Source: Onstottus_B sp049273855
Lineage (GTDB): Bacteria > Acidobacteriota > Blastocatellia > UBA7656
Length of the DNA: 64,000 bases
Direction of reading: 5' to 3'
Assembly (NCBI GenBank): GCA_049273855.1
Contig: JBASRN010000295.1
Location: forward strand, 1-64,000
In this document: positions 1-8,210 of the stretch, in pieces
Layout: the number at the start of each line of letters is the position of its first letter
How positions within the stretch are numbered: position 1 is the first letter of the stretch
Made by a program: the position numbers and the translations under genes
Notes under the pieces: model-generated
What the model saw: only the letters and a program-made list of their open reading frames with translations
Told to the model about the DNA's origin: nothing
Database searches by the model: none

Positions 1-2
1 TG

Positions 3-2225
3 CCTGAAGCGCTCGAAACTTACTTTCAGGCCAAGCGAACCTTCGATCAAATCGGTGATCGGAGTGAAGCAAGAGTTGCTGAGTACTGGATTGGGCTATG
101 TTCATCACAAATAAATCCGCAACAAGGCATCGCAACGTTCCAGCGACTAGCTCAATCGTGCGAAAGGGTTGACTACAAATCCCTCGCAATCCGGTCTCTA
201 AATGGATTGGCAGATAGTCATATTAGCCTCAACTCATACTCGAAGGCGATAAGCTATAGCAGACCTTCCTTGAATCTCGCCCGACAAACGCAAGATCCAT
301 ACGGATGCGTGCTGGCGCTGTCTCATCTGATTAGCGCTTACAAACCCCTGGGCAATTTCGACGAGTGTTTAAATTACCTTCAAGCCTTTTTGGACCTAGC
401 CGTTACACACGTCTTGGAGCCGGTCCAGGCTTGCCTGTTCTATGCGCAAACCGCCTGGGTTTTGAGTGCGTGCGACCTGAATGCGGCAGCCCTTGAGTAT
501 CAAAAAGCGGCGCTCGATATGGCCCTGGAACTAAAAGAACTGACGATGATCTGTACGTCTTACGTGCACCTCGCGATGATCGAGGCGCGGTTGAAGGATC
601 ACAGCGGGGCCCTGATGAACGCTACTCGGGCCTTGGAAATCGCCAGTCAACGATCCAACGAGCCCGCGGGGCTACAGATGAAGGCGTATGCGTTGTTACA
701 CCTTGGTAGCGTATATAGACAATCCGGAGATTTCGACGCTGCAATTGCTAGGTATAACGAATCCATAGACCTCTATAGAGAGATAGAGTTTCCGGAATTT
801 GTTTATCTGGCTCAAAAAGGCTTGTTCGCATCTTTAGCTGCTTCAGGAAAAACTTTGCTGGCCAAAGAAGAACTCGATCGTACGATCAGGTACTACGAAA
901 CCCAGCGGACCAAGATACTTGAGCAAAGCAACAGAGATAGTTTCTTCGATCTTGAACAGGACGTCTATGACCTGGCGATAGATTTCGAAAGTGCGAGGCT
1001 TAACGACCCCCGAGCAGCGTTTGAAAACTCAGAGTTGAGCCGGGCTCGTTCATTGCTGCATGCATTATTTCAAGCCAGGCACCCGACGAATAGAGTTGAC
1101 CTCTCTGAAGAAGGTTTATTCAGTGCTTCGCGGCCGCTCAGCCTTGCGGAGATTCAGGATCGGCTCCCCGATGGCGTGCAGATAGTTCAGTATGCTGTCT
1201 TAGAGGACAGAATTCTTTCCTGGGTGATTACTAAGACCTTGTTCAGCCAGCTAAGCCAAGACACTGCATCAAAAGAACTCAGCAAGCATGTCCAGGAGTC
1301 CTTGCACCTTGCACAGGATCCAAAGTCAGGCGAGGAATTATCGCGCATAAATAGACAATTGTATGACGTGCTGATTGGCCCAGTTGAGCCGTTGCTGGAT
1401 AAAAACAAACAACTCTTTATCATCCCGGATAAGATCCTTAACTTCTTGCCCTTTCAATCTCTGGTTTCTCCATCAAATAGGTATCTCATTGCAGATTACC
1501 GGCTGGCGTTGTCGCCAAGTTCCAACGTACTGATAGCTTGTTCCGATCTCGCAACGGGTAAGAAACTGATTGGAGATGAGAGCGTGCTGAGCGTGGGAAT
1601 CACGCATTTCAGATCACGTGAAGACGAGTTACTCGCGGATTTGCCATCGGCCGCTAAAGAGGCTAAGTCGATCGCCAGGTTTTATAAGCTCTCACACCCG
1701 CTCATTGAAGGGCTCGCCTCAAGGAGCGGGGTGCTGAGCGGAATGTCCAATGCGAGTGTCGTTCACTTCGCCTCGCATTTCATACCTAACCCATTTTCAC
1801 CCCTGCGCTCCCGTCTGCTGTTGGCTAAGGAGAGTCAAAGCACTCAGGACGGAGTGTCGGTCAACTCTGAGTTGGCTTCCTCTGAGATATCTCAACTAAA
1901 GTTGAATTCAGTCAGACTCGTAGTCCTGTCTGCATGTCAAACCGGAGTGGAACGTTACTATCGCGGTGAAGGGGCCAGCAGCATCGCGCGAGCATTCATC
2001 ACCGCTGGCGTGCCGGTGGTAGTCGCAAGCCTATGGCCGGTTGACTCGGACGCCACCGCGGAATTGATGATTCGGTTTCATCGCTTTCGCAAACAGAATG
2101 GGCTTGCAAGTGTTGAAGCGCTTCGCAGCGCTCAACGTTCGATGGTTGATGACCAAGATCTGCATTACAGCCATCCCTATTATTGGGCGTCGTTCAACCT
2201 AATCGGCGGGGTTGCCGAATACTAA
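3..2225 (+). CDS. CHAT domain protein with N-terminal TPR repeats (5' end outside window)
   Basis: The reading frame is open from the left window edge to a stop at 2225, so the start lies outside. The visible N-terminal ~300 residues are helical TPR-like units (for example ALETYFQAKRTFDQIGD and later segments with A-x-A-x-x-x-Y spacing). The C-terminal ~280 residues form a CHAT domain, a caspase-like peptidase fold: the likely catalytic His is in VVHFASHF and the Cys in LSACQTG, followed by the usual GEGA...ARAFITAGVPVVVASLWPV stretch. CHAT-TPR proteins are cytoplasmic proteases or protease-like scaffolds, some activated through the TPR part. Substrate unknown. Base composition looks AT-richer than the genes after 4.6 kb. 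The next gene begins 24 bp downstream. Family call is firm; function is not. Confidence 0.9.
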   Translation, partial: PEALETYFQAKRTFDQIGDRSEARVAEYWIGLCSSQINPQQGIATFQRLAQSCERVDYKSLAIRSLNGLADSHISLNSYSKAISYSRPSLNLARQTQDPYGCVLALSHLISAYKPLGNFDECLNYLQAFLDLAVTHVLEPVQACLFYAQTAWVLSACDLNAAALEYQKAALDMALELKELTMICTSYVHLAMIEARLKDHSGALMNATRALEIASQRSNEPAGLQMKAYALLHLGSVYRQSGDFDAAIARYNESIDLYREIEFPEFVYLAQKGLFASLAASGKTLLAKEELDRTIRYYETQRTKILEQSNRDSFFDLEQDVYDLAIDFESARLNDPRAAFENSELSRARSLLHALFQARHPTNRVDLSEEGLFSASRPLSLAEIQDRLPDGVQIVQYAVLEDRILSWVITKTLFSQLSQDTASKELSKHVQESLHLAQDPKSGEELSRINRQLYDVLIGPVEPLLDKNKQLFIIPDKILNFLPFQSLVSPSNRYLIADYRLALSPSSNVLIACSDLATGKKLIGDESVLSVGITHFRSREDELLADLPSAAKEAKSIARFYKLSHPLIEGLASRSGVLSGMSNASVVHFASHFIPNPFSPLRSRLLLAKESQSTQDGVSVNSELASSEISQLKLNSVRLVVLSACQTGVERYYRGEGASSIARAFITAGVPVVVASLWPVDSDATAELMIRFHRFRKQNGLASVEALRSAQRSMVDDQDLHYSHPYYWASFNLIGGVAEY

Positions 2226-2248
2226 TTCCAGGAAGGAGAGATCGAACA

Positions 2249-3286
2249 ATGACACACTACAACCACAAACACGAGGTTGGAAACAAGCGCAGATACGCCG
2301 CAGCGTCGAGAATCTTCTCAACGGGCCTTCTGACTCTTCTTTTTTTCTTGTTGATCTCGGTAGGGGCAAACAAGACATCGACACAGGTCGACGCGCAGGC
2401 AACGGCCGCCACTAGCTACGCTTGCCGAGAAGACGGAGCCAATACTTTGAAAGTCTCATTCGACGGGCTCTTTTACTTTTCCTTCCCTGCCGCCGATGAT
2501 AAAGACAATCCCGGTCGCAGAGACGAGGGTAGGGTGGGGATTCTCAGCACGCGGGAGGACCACGATCTGTATGTTACATTTGAAGGTTGTAGACTCCCAA
2601 CACTCGTCTTCTCCCACCAGGCGCTTCAAAATCAGCCTGATCGGATTGAGATTCTTAGTGACACGACTCCGGGGGTCACCATAGCCGGTTGCAAGGAGCC
2701 AATAGGTTGGGGAAAACCGAGAGATAGAAATCGTGTTACTTGTGAAAACATGCACGACTTCAACTGGATAATTGACTTTGAGGGTAGTGAATTACACATG
2801 GGAAATGTTTCTCAAAAGACAGGCAAGCTCAAGCCGATGCTGGTCTTCAAGACGGGCTGTTTTCAGACGAAGAGAGTTAGCGATTTCAAGTACTACACCG
2901 TCAGGGGTGGCGCTGTCAGCGAATTTGGCTACGTCGCAGAGACTACGGAAGCCGTTATTACGTATGGTCCTGGCGAGATAAAGTTCCGATGGGGCGGCCG
3001 GCTAATCCCCGTTCCGCGTGATTGTAGAGGGATCAAACTATCCAACGTGCGTCCCGAACCTATGGCTCCTATCTTGAAGCAGACGAAAACCACCACCCAT
3101 TCGGACATCCCGCACTCAGACGAGCTTCGGCTCTATTATAGTGATTTGCTCGAGGTGTCAGATCCGAGAGACAGGTTTGATTTCATACCGGATATTTCGG
3201 GTCAACGTGAACGTCTCAGATGCGAGGGCATAGTAGCAGCTAGGCCTTTTATCTGCTACGCGGCTGGGGGTAGCGAGTTTCCATAG
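2249..3286 (+). CDS. Exported protein of unknown function
   Basis: I place the start at the ATG at 2249 because a strong AGGAAGGAG ribosome site lies just before it; the frame is open further upstream but overlaps the CHAT gene. The 345-residue product has a basic N-terminus and one hydrophobic stretch around residues 24-40 (FSTGLLTLLFFLLISVGA), so it is secreted or anchored. The mature part contains several cysteines (ACRED, EGCR, AGCK, KTGCF, RDCRG) that could form disulfides. I recognise no domain. Its short spacing to the CHAT-TPR gene suggests co-transcription. Decayed copies of its two ends follow at 3311-3522 and 3658-3801, showing that this gene once existed as a tandem family. Confidence 0.75.
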   Translation: MTHYNHKHEVGNKRRYAAASRIFSTGLLTLLFFLLISVGANKTSTQVDAQATAATSYACREDGANTLKVSFDGLFYFSFPAADDKDNPGRRDEGRVGILSTREDHDLYVTFEGCRLPTLVFSHQALQNQPDRIEILSDTTPGVTIAGCKEPIGWGKPRDRNRVTCENMHDFNWIIDFEGSELHMGNVSQKTGKLKPMLVFKTGCFQTKRVSDFKYYTVRGGAVSEFGYVAETTEAVITYGPGEIKFRWGGRLIPVPRDCRGIKLSNVRPEPMAPILKQTKTTTHSDIPHSDELRLYYSDLLEVSDPRDRFDFIPDISGQRERLRCEGIVAARPFICYAAGGSEFP

Positions 3287-3310
3287 TAACTGTTCGGGAA
3301 ATTGAAAGTG

Positions 3311-3522
3311 GCTGTCGACGCACACTCGCCTCAGGAGATCAGCGACTTTCGTCTTTATTACGAATCAAAGCTGATTGTTGAAGCTGATTTGTTGATAAAG
3401 ATAGGAAGGAATTCGATTTCATTGAAAGAAACCCGACGATCCAACGAGGTATCGTGAGCGTGCGTTTCTCAGCAAAACGTACACACTCGGATTCCCACTC
3501 CGAGCTACGAAGAGATGTCTGA
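3311..3522 (+). pseudogene. 3' remnant of a paralogue of the 2249 gene
   Basis: Translation gives SPQEISDFRLYYESKLIVEA and then, after a frame change near 3400, KEFDFIERNPTIQRGIVSVR. The intact upstream protein ends with HSDELRLYYSDLLEV and RDRFDFIPDISGQRERLRCEG, the same order of motifs. I infer the decayed 3' end of a tandem duplicate carrying a frameshift. By eye this is a short match; a pairwise alignment would settle it. Confidence 0.5.
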
Positions 3523-3657
3523 CCTAGCAAAACCGGCGCCTGGAGAATCGGTAAACCCAAAGCTCGGTTTTGAGGTGCAGCGTGGGCTTTTCTGTGACAC
3601 TGGAAAAGCCCCTCCCTGTTCCATGCAAAGAGGCTGGGATAACAAAGGAGAGAAGCT

Positions 3658-3801
3658 ATGAAACCGATTTAGTGCGCGGGGCGAGAGTGTCGTGTGCTCC
3701 TCTTTGTAGTCGGCCTGATGAGTCCTGAGGCCGTCAGATCTAACATGGGGTTAGTTGCAGAGGCCGATATTAAGATTCATTTCAACGGGCTAATGGTCTA
3801 G
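3658..3801 (+). pseudogene. 5' remnant of another paralogue of the 2249 gene
   Basis: A good ribosome site (AAAGGAGAG) precedes the ATG at 3658, but codon 5 is TAG. Reading through gives a hydrophobic leader (CRVLLFVVGLMSPEAV) and then ADIKIHFNGLMV before a second TAG at 3799. The intact paralogue has TLKVSFDGLFYF at the matching place after its own leader. It therefore looks like the start of a second decayed copy. It cannot make a protein as it stands. Confidence 0.5.
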
Positions 3802-3899
3802 GTCAGTAGCCTAGAGGCGTGATAGAAAAAAGGACCGTGCGTAACCCCGCGGGTGTTTCCCGATGCATCTGGTTCCGATACGGTCTCTTGACCTTCCGG

Positions 3900-4308
3900 C
3901 CGCCTTCCCTTACTTCCTTGGTCGGACCACCCCGCGAAGCGCGCAATAGCTTGATAAACTCCTTCGCAATCTTCGGAGCCGCCAGGTTCCATCAAAAGCC
4001 GTAACCTGCCGCTAGTGACCCAATACGCTGGTCTTTGGATTGGTCACCGTGAACGTGAATATGTAAGTGCACACTGGACGGTCAAGGTCGATGATCAGAT
4101 CGGTTGCTTTCATGTCTCGCACCAGCACTAATCCCATAGCCGTGAATTCGGGCCGCTTGCGCAACTCGTCTTCTAATTGGTGAGGCTTCAAAAACATCGG
4201 CTCAGATCGGACGAAGATCGTCTTTGCAGAACGCAACAGCTCTACTGGTTCAGTGCTCCATGCGAGCGACCGCGCAACAGCCGGTTTGACCTCTGCGGCC
4301 CTACCCAC
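3900..4308 (-). pseudogene. Decayed minus-strand gene of unknown function
   Basis: A minus-strand frame from 4308 to 4012 encodes a protein-like sequence (LLRSAKTIFVRSEPMFLKPH, then ELRKRPEFTAMGLVLVRD, then IIDLDRPVCTYIFTFTVTNP). It hits a stop at 4012, but the same protein type seems to continue in other frames: VTAFDGT in the original frame and then AAPKIAKEFIKLLRASRG in a shifted frame down to about 3900. From memory this resembles small Acidobacteria hypothetical proteins ending in a helical AKEF-like tail; I cannot name a family. At least one frameshift and one stop make it a probable pseudogene. The N-terminal end and any signal peptide are unclear. Confidence 0.4.
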
Positions 4309-4656
4309 GGCACAACCGGGGACCGAACCAAAACGAATGAACCACCCGCCGCAACGCCTATCCCAAGCTCGCGAGTCACTTCACCAAAGCTCCGCTCCCA
4401 GGCGTTTCGCTTCCCGCCGCCGTTGCCGACTAGCAACTCACCAAACTCGGCTGCCTTCAAACTCGGGCCGCACCCTTCGAAAAGGCAAATCGTCTCAGAC
4501 GAACAGTGATGTTTCCATATTTAGGACATACACCTATGTAGAGCGGCCCGAAGCGCCGGGAGCACAACCCCAACCGGAACCTCGTTGGTGTGCTTGGCCT
4601 CACACAATAGGGCGCCCCGTGCTCGGCTCTAACAAGCCCTTTAACGGAGGTCGTCC
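4309..4656. other. Intergenic stretch without a convincing gene
   Basis: Short open frames exist on both strands here, but none has a good start, a ribosome site and protein-like composition together. The last bases carry the GGAGG ribosome site for the gene starting at 4657. Confidence 0.4.
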
Positions 4657-6417
4657 ATGTCAACCCTGCTAGTCGAAAGAAAAGTGTTCGTATCCGTGTT
4701 GCTCCTCGCGCTCGTACTTCCACCGATGGCTTTGGCGACGTCTGATGACGCCCTGACCAACGAGAACATCCTGGCTCTGCTGCGATGGAAGACCAAGCCG
4801 CAAGAGATCGTTGCGGTCATCGAAGGCAACGCGACGCGGTTCGATCTGTCAGACGACAGCCTTTCAAAGCTGAGAGAGGCTGGCGTCACGGCCGAGGTTC
4901 TTGAAGCCATGTTCAAGGCTAAGCTTAAGACTTCAAGCGGTCGGGCTCGCGTTGCTGAGCCCGAGACGCGCGCTTCCGGCTCCGTCGATCCCAGTCCCCA
5001 AGATTCAGAGCCGAACGATACAGCGCCGCCCCCAAAACCACACACACAGGCACGTCTTGACGAAGCGCAGAACGTTGTGACCAGGACGGTCGTGCCCGAT
5101 CTTACCGCGGACAATCTTAAGCCTCCGCCAGACAACGAAAGGTGTCCCTTCTCCGAAGAGGAGTCGGTTAAAGACAAGGCAAAGAAATCGCCGCTGTACA
5201 AGGTGGACCTGGACTGGAAGACCGGCAGCATATCGCGATCGTGCGTGGACAACTCCGGGAAGTACTGCTTCGCGCTCCACAACGCTAACAACATCCTCTA
5301 CACGTATAGCTTCACTGTGAATCGCATCGAGCCACAAGGAAGTGATATTGATCTACTGAAGGACGCGATGTCCAAGGTTAAGGCTTGGTTTGAGGGCGCT
5401 GCTGCGCAAAAGGCAACTCCCGAAACGAAAACAGCCCTGAAGCCGTGCCCGCTAGATCTGAGACCGGCTGCGGCCGCTGCCGCGGCTTTGAATGATGCGC
5501 TGGCTCAGCTTGAACCAGGAAAGGACGCGAATGGTAAACCCACCAGCGTGCCGCTCGACACAACGCTCGCTAAATGGCAAGGCGTGCCGGGCAAGTTCAA
5601 AGCCTTTGAGAAGGCGATTCTAGACCTGTTCACTCAGATCAAGAAATTGGACTCCACACAGCGGAACACTTGTGAAAGTGAGCTGGCTGCCGCCGAAGCG
5701 TTCGTGCTGGATGTTCTCGTCCCCGCGCGAGAGCTCTTCCTCCGGCTGGCTTCGAAGGTGAACTCGCAGCACATCGCATATTTTACAGCAGAGTTGGACA
5801 GCACCAATGCTTATGACGTTGTGGTAAAGGAATTCTCAGGCAGTCAGCAAACCAGCGCCGACGCGAAGACATTCCATCTCAACGCGTGCCGGAAAATCCT
5901 CGTGTCGTCGGCCGGCTTTCTTCTTACCCAACTTCAGGCGCGCTCGTATTCGAGCGTCACTGTCCCTGATAAAGACGACCCGACCAAGACGCAAAACGTG
6001 CTTGGTGTTGATGGCGGCGGGCGGCCTCGAACGGCCCTGATGGCCCTTCTCAATTACAACCTCCCGTGGCAACCCTGGCGCAACGTTGGCTTCTCGATTT
6101 CTGCCGGCCCGGTTTTCGATATCACCAACGGAAATGCCGACACATCGAGGTTTGGCTTCTTCGGCGGAGGGTCTCTACATCTGTGGAACCGGTTATTCCT
6201 GACACCCGGTGTTCACGTAGGCGAATTTGCGGATTTCCCTCAGGGGTTCGGTAAGCCAGGCGACCCGATTCCGCCGGACACGGGCACACCGACTCCGGTA
6301 AAGAGGTACACCGCGCGTTTCGCCCTTGGAATAAGCTTCAAAGTGGGTGAGCTCGGCTTTGGAGGCGGTGGGACTGACAACTCGACCAAGAAGCCGGCAG
6401 CCTCACAACCGAAATAA
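4657..6417 (+). CDS. Signal-peptide protein with a possible C-terminal outer-membrane barrel
   Basis: The start ATG follows GGAGG with good spacing. The 586-residue protein begins with a signal peptide (FVSVLLLALVLPPMALA). Residues ~30-75 form a small helical module, LTNENILALL...KPQEIVAVIEGN...FDLSDDSLSKLREAGV, a type common at the N-terminus of exported proteins in this kind of genome. The middle is acidic, Ala/Pro rich and helical. The last ~130 residues alternate hydrophobic and glycine/aromatic positions (RNVGFSISAGPVFDI, FGFFGGGSLHLW, ARFALGISFKVGELGFGGGG), consistent with a small beta-barrel. No enzyme motif seen. It is probably an envelope protein; its partner is unknown. Confidence 0.8.
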   Translation: MSTLLVERKVFVSVLLLALVLPPMALATSDDALTNENILALLRWKTKPQEIVAVIEGNATRFDLSDDSLSKLREAGVTAEVLEAMFKAKLKTSSGRARVAEPETRASGSVDPSPQDSEPNDTAPPPKPHTQARLDEAQNVVTRTVVPDLTADNLKPPPDNERCPFSEEESVKDKAKKSPLYKVDLDWKTGSISRSCVDNSGKYCFALHNANNILYTYSFTVNRIEPQGSDIDLLKDAMSKVKAWFEGAAAQKATPETKTALKPCPLDLRPAAAAAAALNDALAQLEPGKDANGKPTSVPLDTTLAKWQGVPGKFKAFEKAILDLFTQIKKLDSTQRNTCESELAAAEAFVLDVLVPARELFLRLASKVNSQHIAYFTAELDSTNAYDVVVKEFSGSQQTSADAKTFHLNACRKILVSSAGFLLTQLQARSYSSVTVPDKDDPTKTQNVLGVDGGGRPRTALMALLNYNLPWQPWRNVGFSISAGPVFDITNGNADTSRFGFFGGGSLHLWNRLFLTPGVHVGEFADFPQGFGKPGDPIPPDTGTPTPVKRYTARFALGISFKVGELGFGGGGTDNSTKKPAASQPK

Positions 6418-6531
6418 ACTGAGAATCAAAAAGACGAGGCGCGGAGCGAGGCTGCGAAGAACAATTCGCGGTGGGGAGCCCTGGTTCCGCCTACGGGTTA
6501 GCGACTCCGCGTAGAGGGGACGATGCGCGAT

Positions 6532-7671
6532 TCACTCGGTCGTTTCGCGAGTCGGCAGCAGGATGGTGCGCTCGATCTCGAAGACCCTCTGATCGAATTT
6601 GTCATCGAACAGATCGACGCCCGCGGCTATCAAGGTCGCGGGCCTTTCGTTTTTCATGCCTACAAGTTTGAACCGGACGATTCCAGTTTTTTTTTCGCGA
6701 TACTGCTTTTCGATCACGCGCGACGCAGCGTAGAGCGTGTCGCCCGCCAGCACTGGATTCGGATGACTCCCTTTGTCGTAGCCAACTTCCCACAACGCAT
6801 TCGCAGTTGTGTCGCGGCTTGCAAGCGAAGCCGTCCACGCAAACACCAGTCCGCCTTCGACGACCCTGGTCTTTGTGAAGCTGCGGTCGCGGCAGTAGAT
6901 TTCGTCGAAGTGCAGCGGGTGGCTGTTGCGAGTGAGAATCGTCAACTGCATGTGCTCGCTTTCGCCGACCGTGTGCCCGATGCTGTGAAGGATCACATCG
7001 CCTTCTTCGAAGTCTTCGAATAAACCACGCGGCCGCCCGGGCCAAGCAGGAGTCGTGATCTCGCCGGCGAGTTCCGAGGGCAACGTACTTGGTGGCGTGG
7101 ACGGCAGCCTGTGTTTGCTGCGTGCTTTCGAGTTCGACAAGTTGCTCATTGACGCGGCTGTCTTCGGGTTCGCTTTGCCCTGCTCGGGATGCGCTCGGCC
7201 TTCGAGCTTGCCGGTTGGGATGAGCGCTTTGCGCTCGAACGTCACAACCACGATACCGTCTTGATTAACTCCGGTTGTTCGAAGATGCACGATGCCACGA
7301 TCGGGCTTCGATTCAGAGACTCGCACGCCGAGGATTTCCGAATGCACCGAAAGGGTGTCTCCCGAATAAGCCGCATTTGGAAACTTCAAATCGATGTAAG
7401 CAAGATGAGCTATCGCTTGTTCAGAGACATCGTGAACGGTGAAGCTCAGCGCGAGGTTCAACAGAACCAGCGGGGGGACTACGCGGTCGCGGAAGCCAAG
7501 TTCGCGAGCGAAGCGACCGCTTGAGTAGAGCGGATTCGGATCGAGAAACGACCCCGCAAACATCGCCATCAATCCGTGGTCGATCGTAACTTCCCAGGGA
7601 TGATGGTAGATGTCACCGACCCGAAAGTCCTCAACCAACCGCCCGTACTTCGGTTCGATTATTCTGGGCAT
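6532..7671 (-). CDS. Tandem MaoC-like (hot-dog) acyl-CoA hydratase/dehydratase
   Basis: The 379-residue protein holds two MaoC/hot-dog domains, roughly residues 10-160 and 215-370, joined by a Ser/Pro linker. The N-domain has DHGLMAMFAGSFLDPNPLY; the C-domain has TILTRNSHPLHFDEIYC, where N-x4-H stands at the place of the hydratase D-x4-H pair. Tandem MaoC proteins of this size include mesaconyl-CoA hydratase (beta-methylmalyl-CoA dehydratase). A CitE-like lyase lies 2.5 kb upstream on the same strand (10175-11236), the classic partner in methylmalyl-CoA metabolism, which supports but does not prove that role. It could also serve another enoyl-CoA. The neighbouring DUF1801 gene starts 20 bp upstream of it. 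Confidence 0.85.
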   Translation of the reverse strand: MPRIIEPKYGRLVEDFRVGDIYHHPWEVTIDHGLMAMFAGSFLDPNPLYSSGRFARELGFRDRVVPPLVLLNLALSFTVHDVSEQAIAHLAYIDLKFPNAAYSGDTLSVHSEILGVRVSESKPDRGIVHLRTTGVNQDGIVVVTFERKALIPTGKLEGRAHPEQGKANPKTAASMSNLSNSKARSKHRLPSTPPSTLPSELAGEITTPAWPGRPRGLFEDFEEGDVILHSIGHTVGESEHMQLTILTRNSHPLHFDEIYCRDRSFTKTRVVEGGLVFAWTASLASRDTTANALWEVGYDKGSHPNPVLAGDTLYAASRVIEKQYREKKTGIVRFKLVGMKNERPATLIAAGVDLFDDKFDQRVFEIERTILLPTRETTE

Positions 7672-7690
7672 TGATGACTTCTTCGCCTTT

Positions 7691-8107
7691 TCATTTTTTC
7701 GTTGCCGCTAGATCCGCGACTGATTTCTTGATCAATTCCTTCAGCGTGGGCAAATCCACGTCGTCAAGCTTCTTTATGTACAGGCAGGATTTTCCCGTCT
7801 TGTGCTTTCCCAGCTTCTTCATAAGCGCGGGATAACGTTCGAGTCCCCCCATGATGTACAAGGTCAGGTCTTGTTTTCGCGGCGAGAAGCCCGTCAGGAA
7901 CCACTCCAACTCGCGCCCGCTTTCGTACTTGTACTGATAGCGGCCAAAGCCGACAATGCTCGTTCCCCACATTGCCGGCTCCGCTTTCGTCTCGGCGTTC
8001 ATCATTTCCAAAAGGCGGAAGCAGTCCTTACGACGCTGTTCATCGGCGATGTTGTTTAGGAACTTCTCGACGCTCGCGGCGTTCTTTCTGGTTTTCAGTT
8101 CCGCCAT
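7691..8107 (-). CDS. DUF1801 (YdhG-like) protein
   Basis: The 138-residue protein fits the DUF1801 family in length and motifs: an N-terminal helix with KFLNNIADEQRRKDC, the central WGTSIVGFGRYQYKYESGRE, and FSPRKQDLTLYIMGG followed by LGKHKTGKSCLYIKKLDDVD. Members are small cytoplasmic alpha/beta proteins without an agreed biochemical role. The ATG at 8107 has a GAGG site nearby. It lies just upstream of the MaoC gene in the same direction, so the two may share a transcript. Confidence 0.88.
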   Translation of the reverse strand: MAELKTRKNAASVEKFLNNIADEQRRKDCFRLLEMMNAETKAEPAMWGTSIVGFGRYQYKYESGRELEWFLTGFSPRKQDLTLYIMGGLERYPALMKKLGKHKTGKSCLYIKKLDDVDLPTLKELIKKSVADLAATKK

Positions 8108-8210
8108 TTTTAATGCCTCAGGTCAATCAACCGCGCTAACGAATCGAGGTCACGCGGTCGCGGCGTTTTTGGAGCTCGCACACATCGCCCGACACGTTTG
8201 GCGCTGTATC

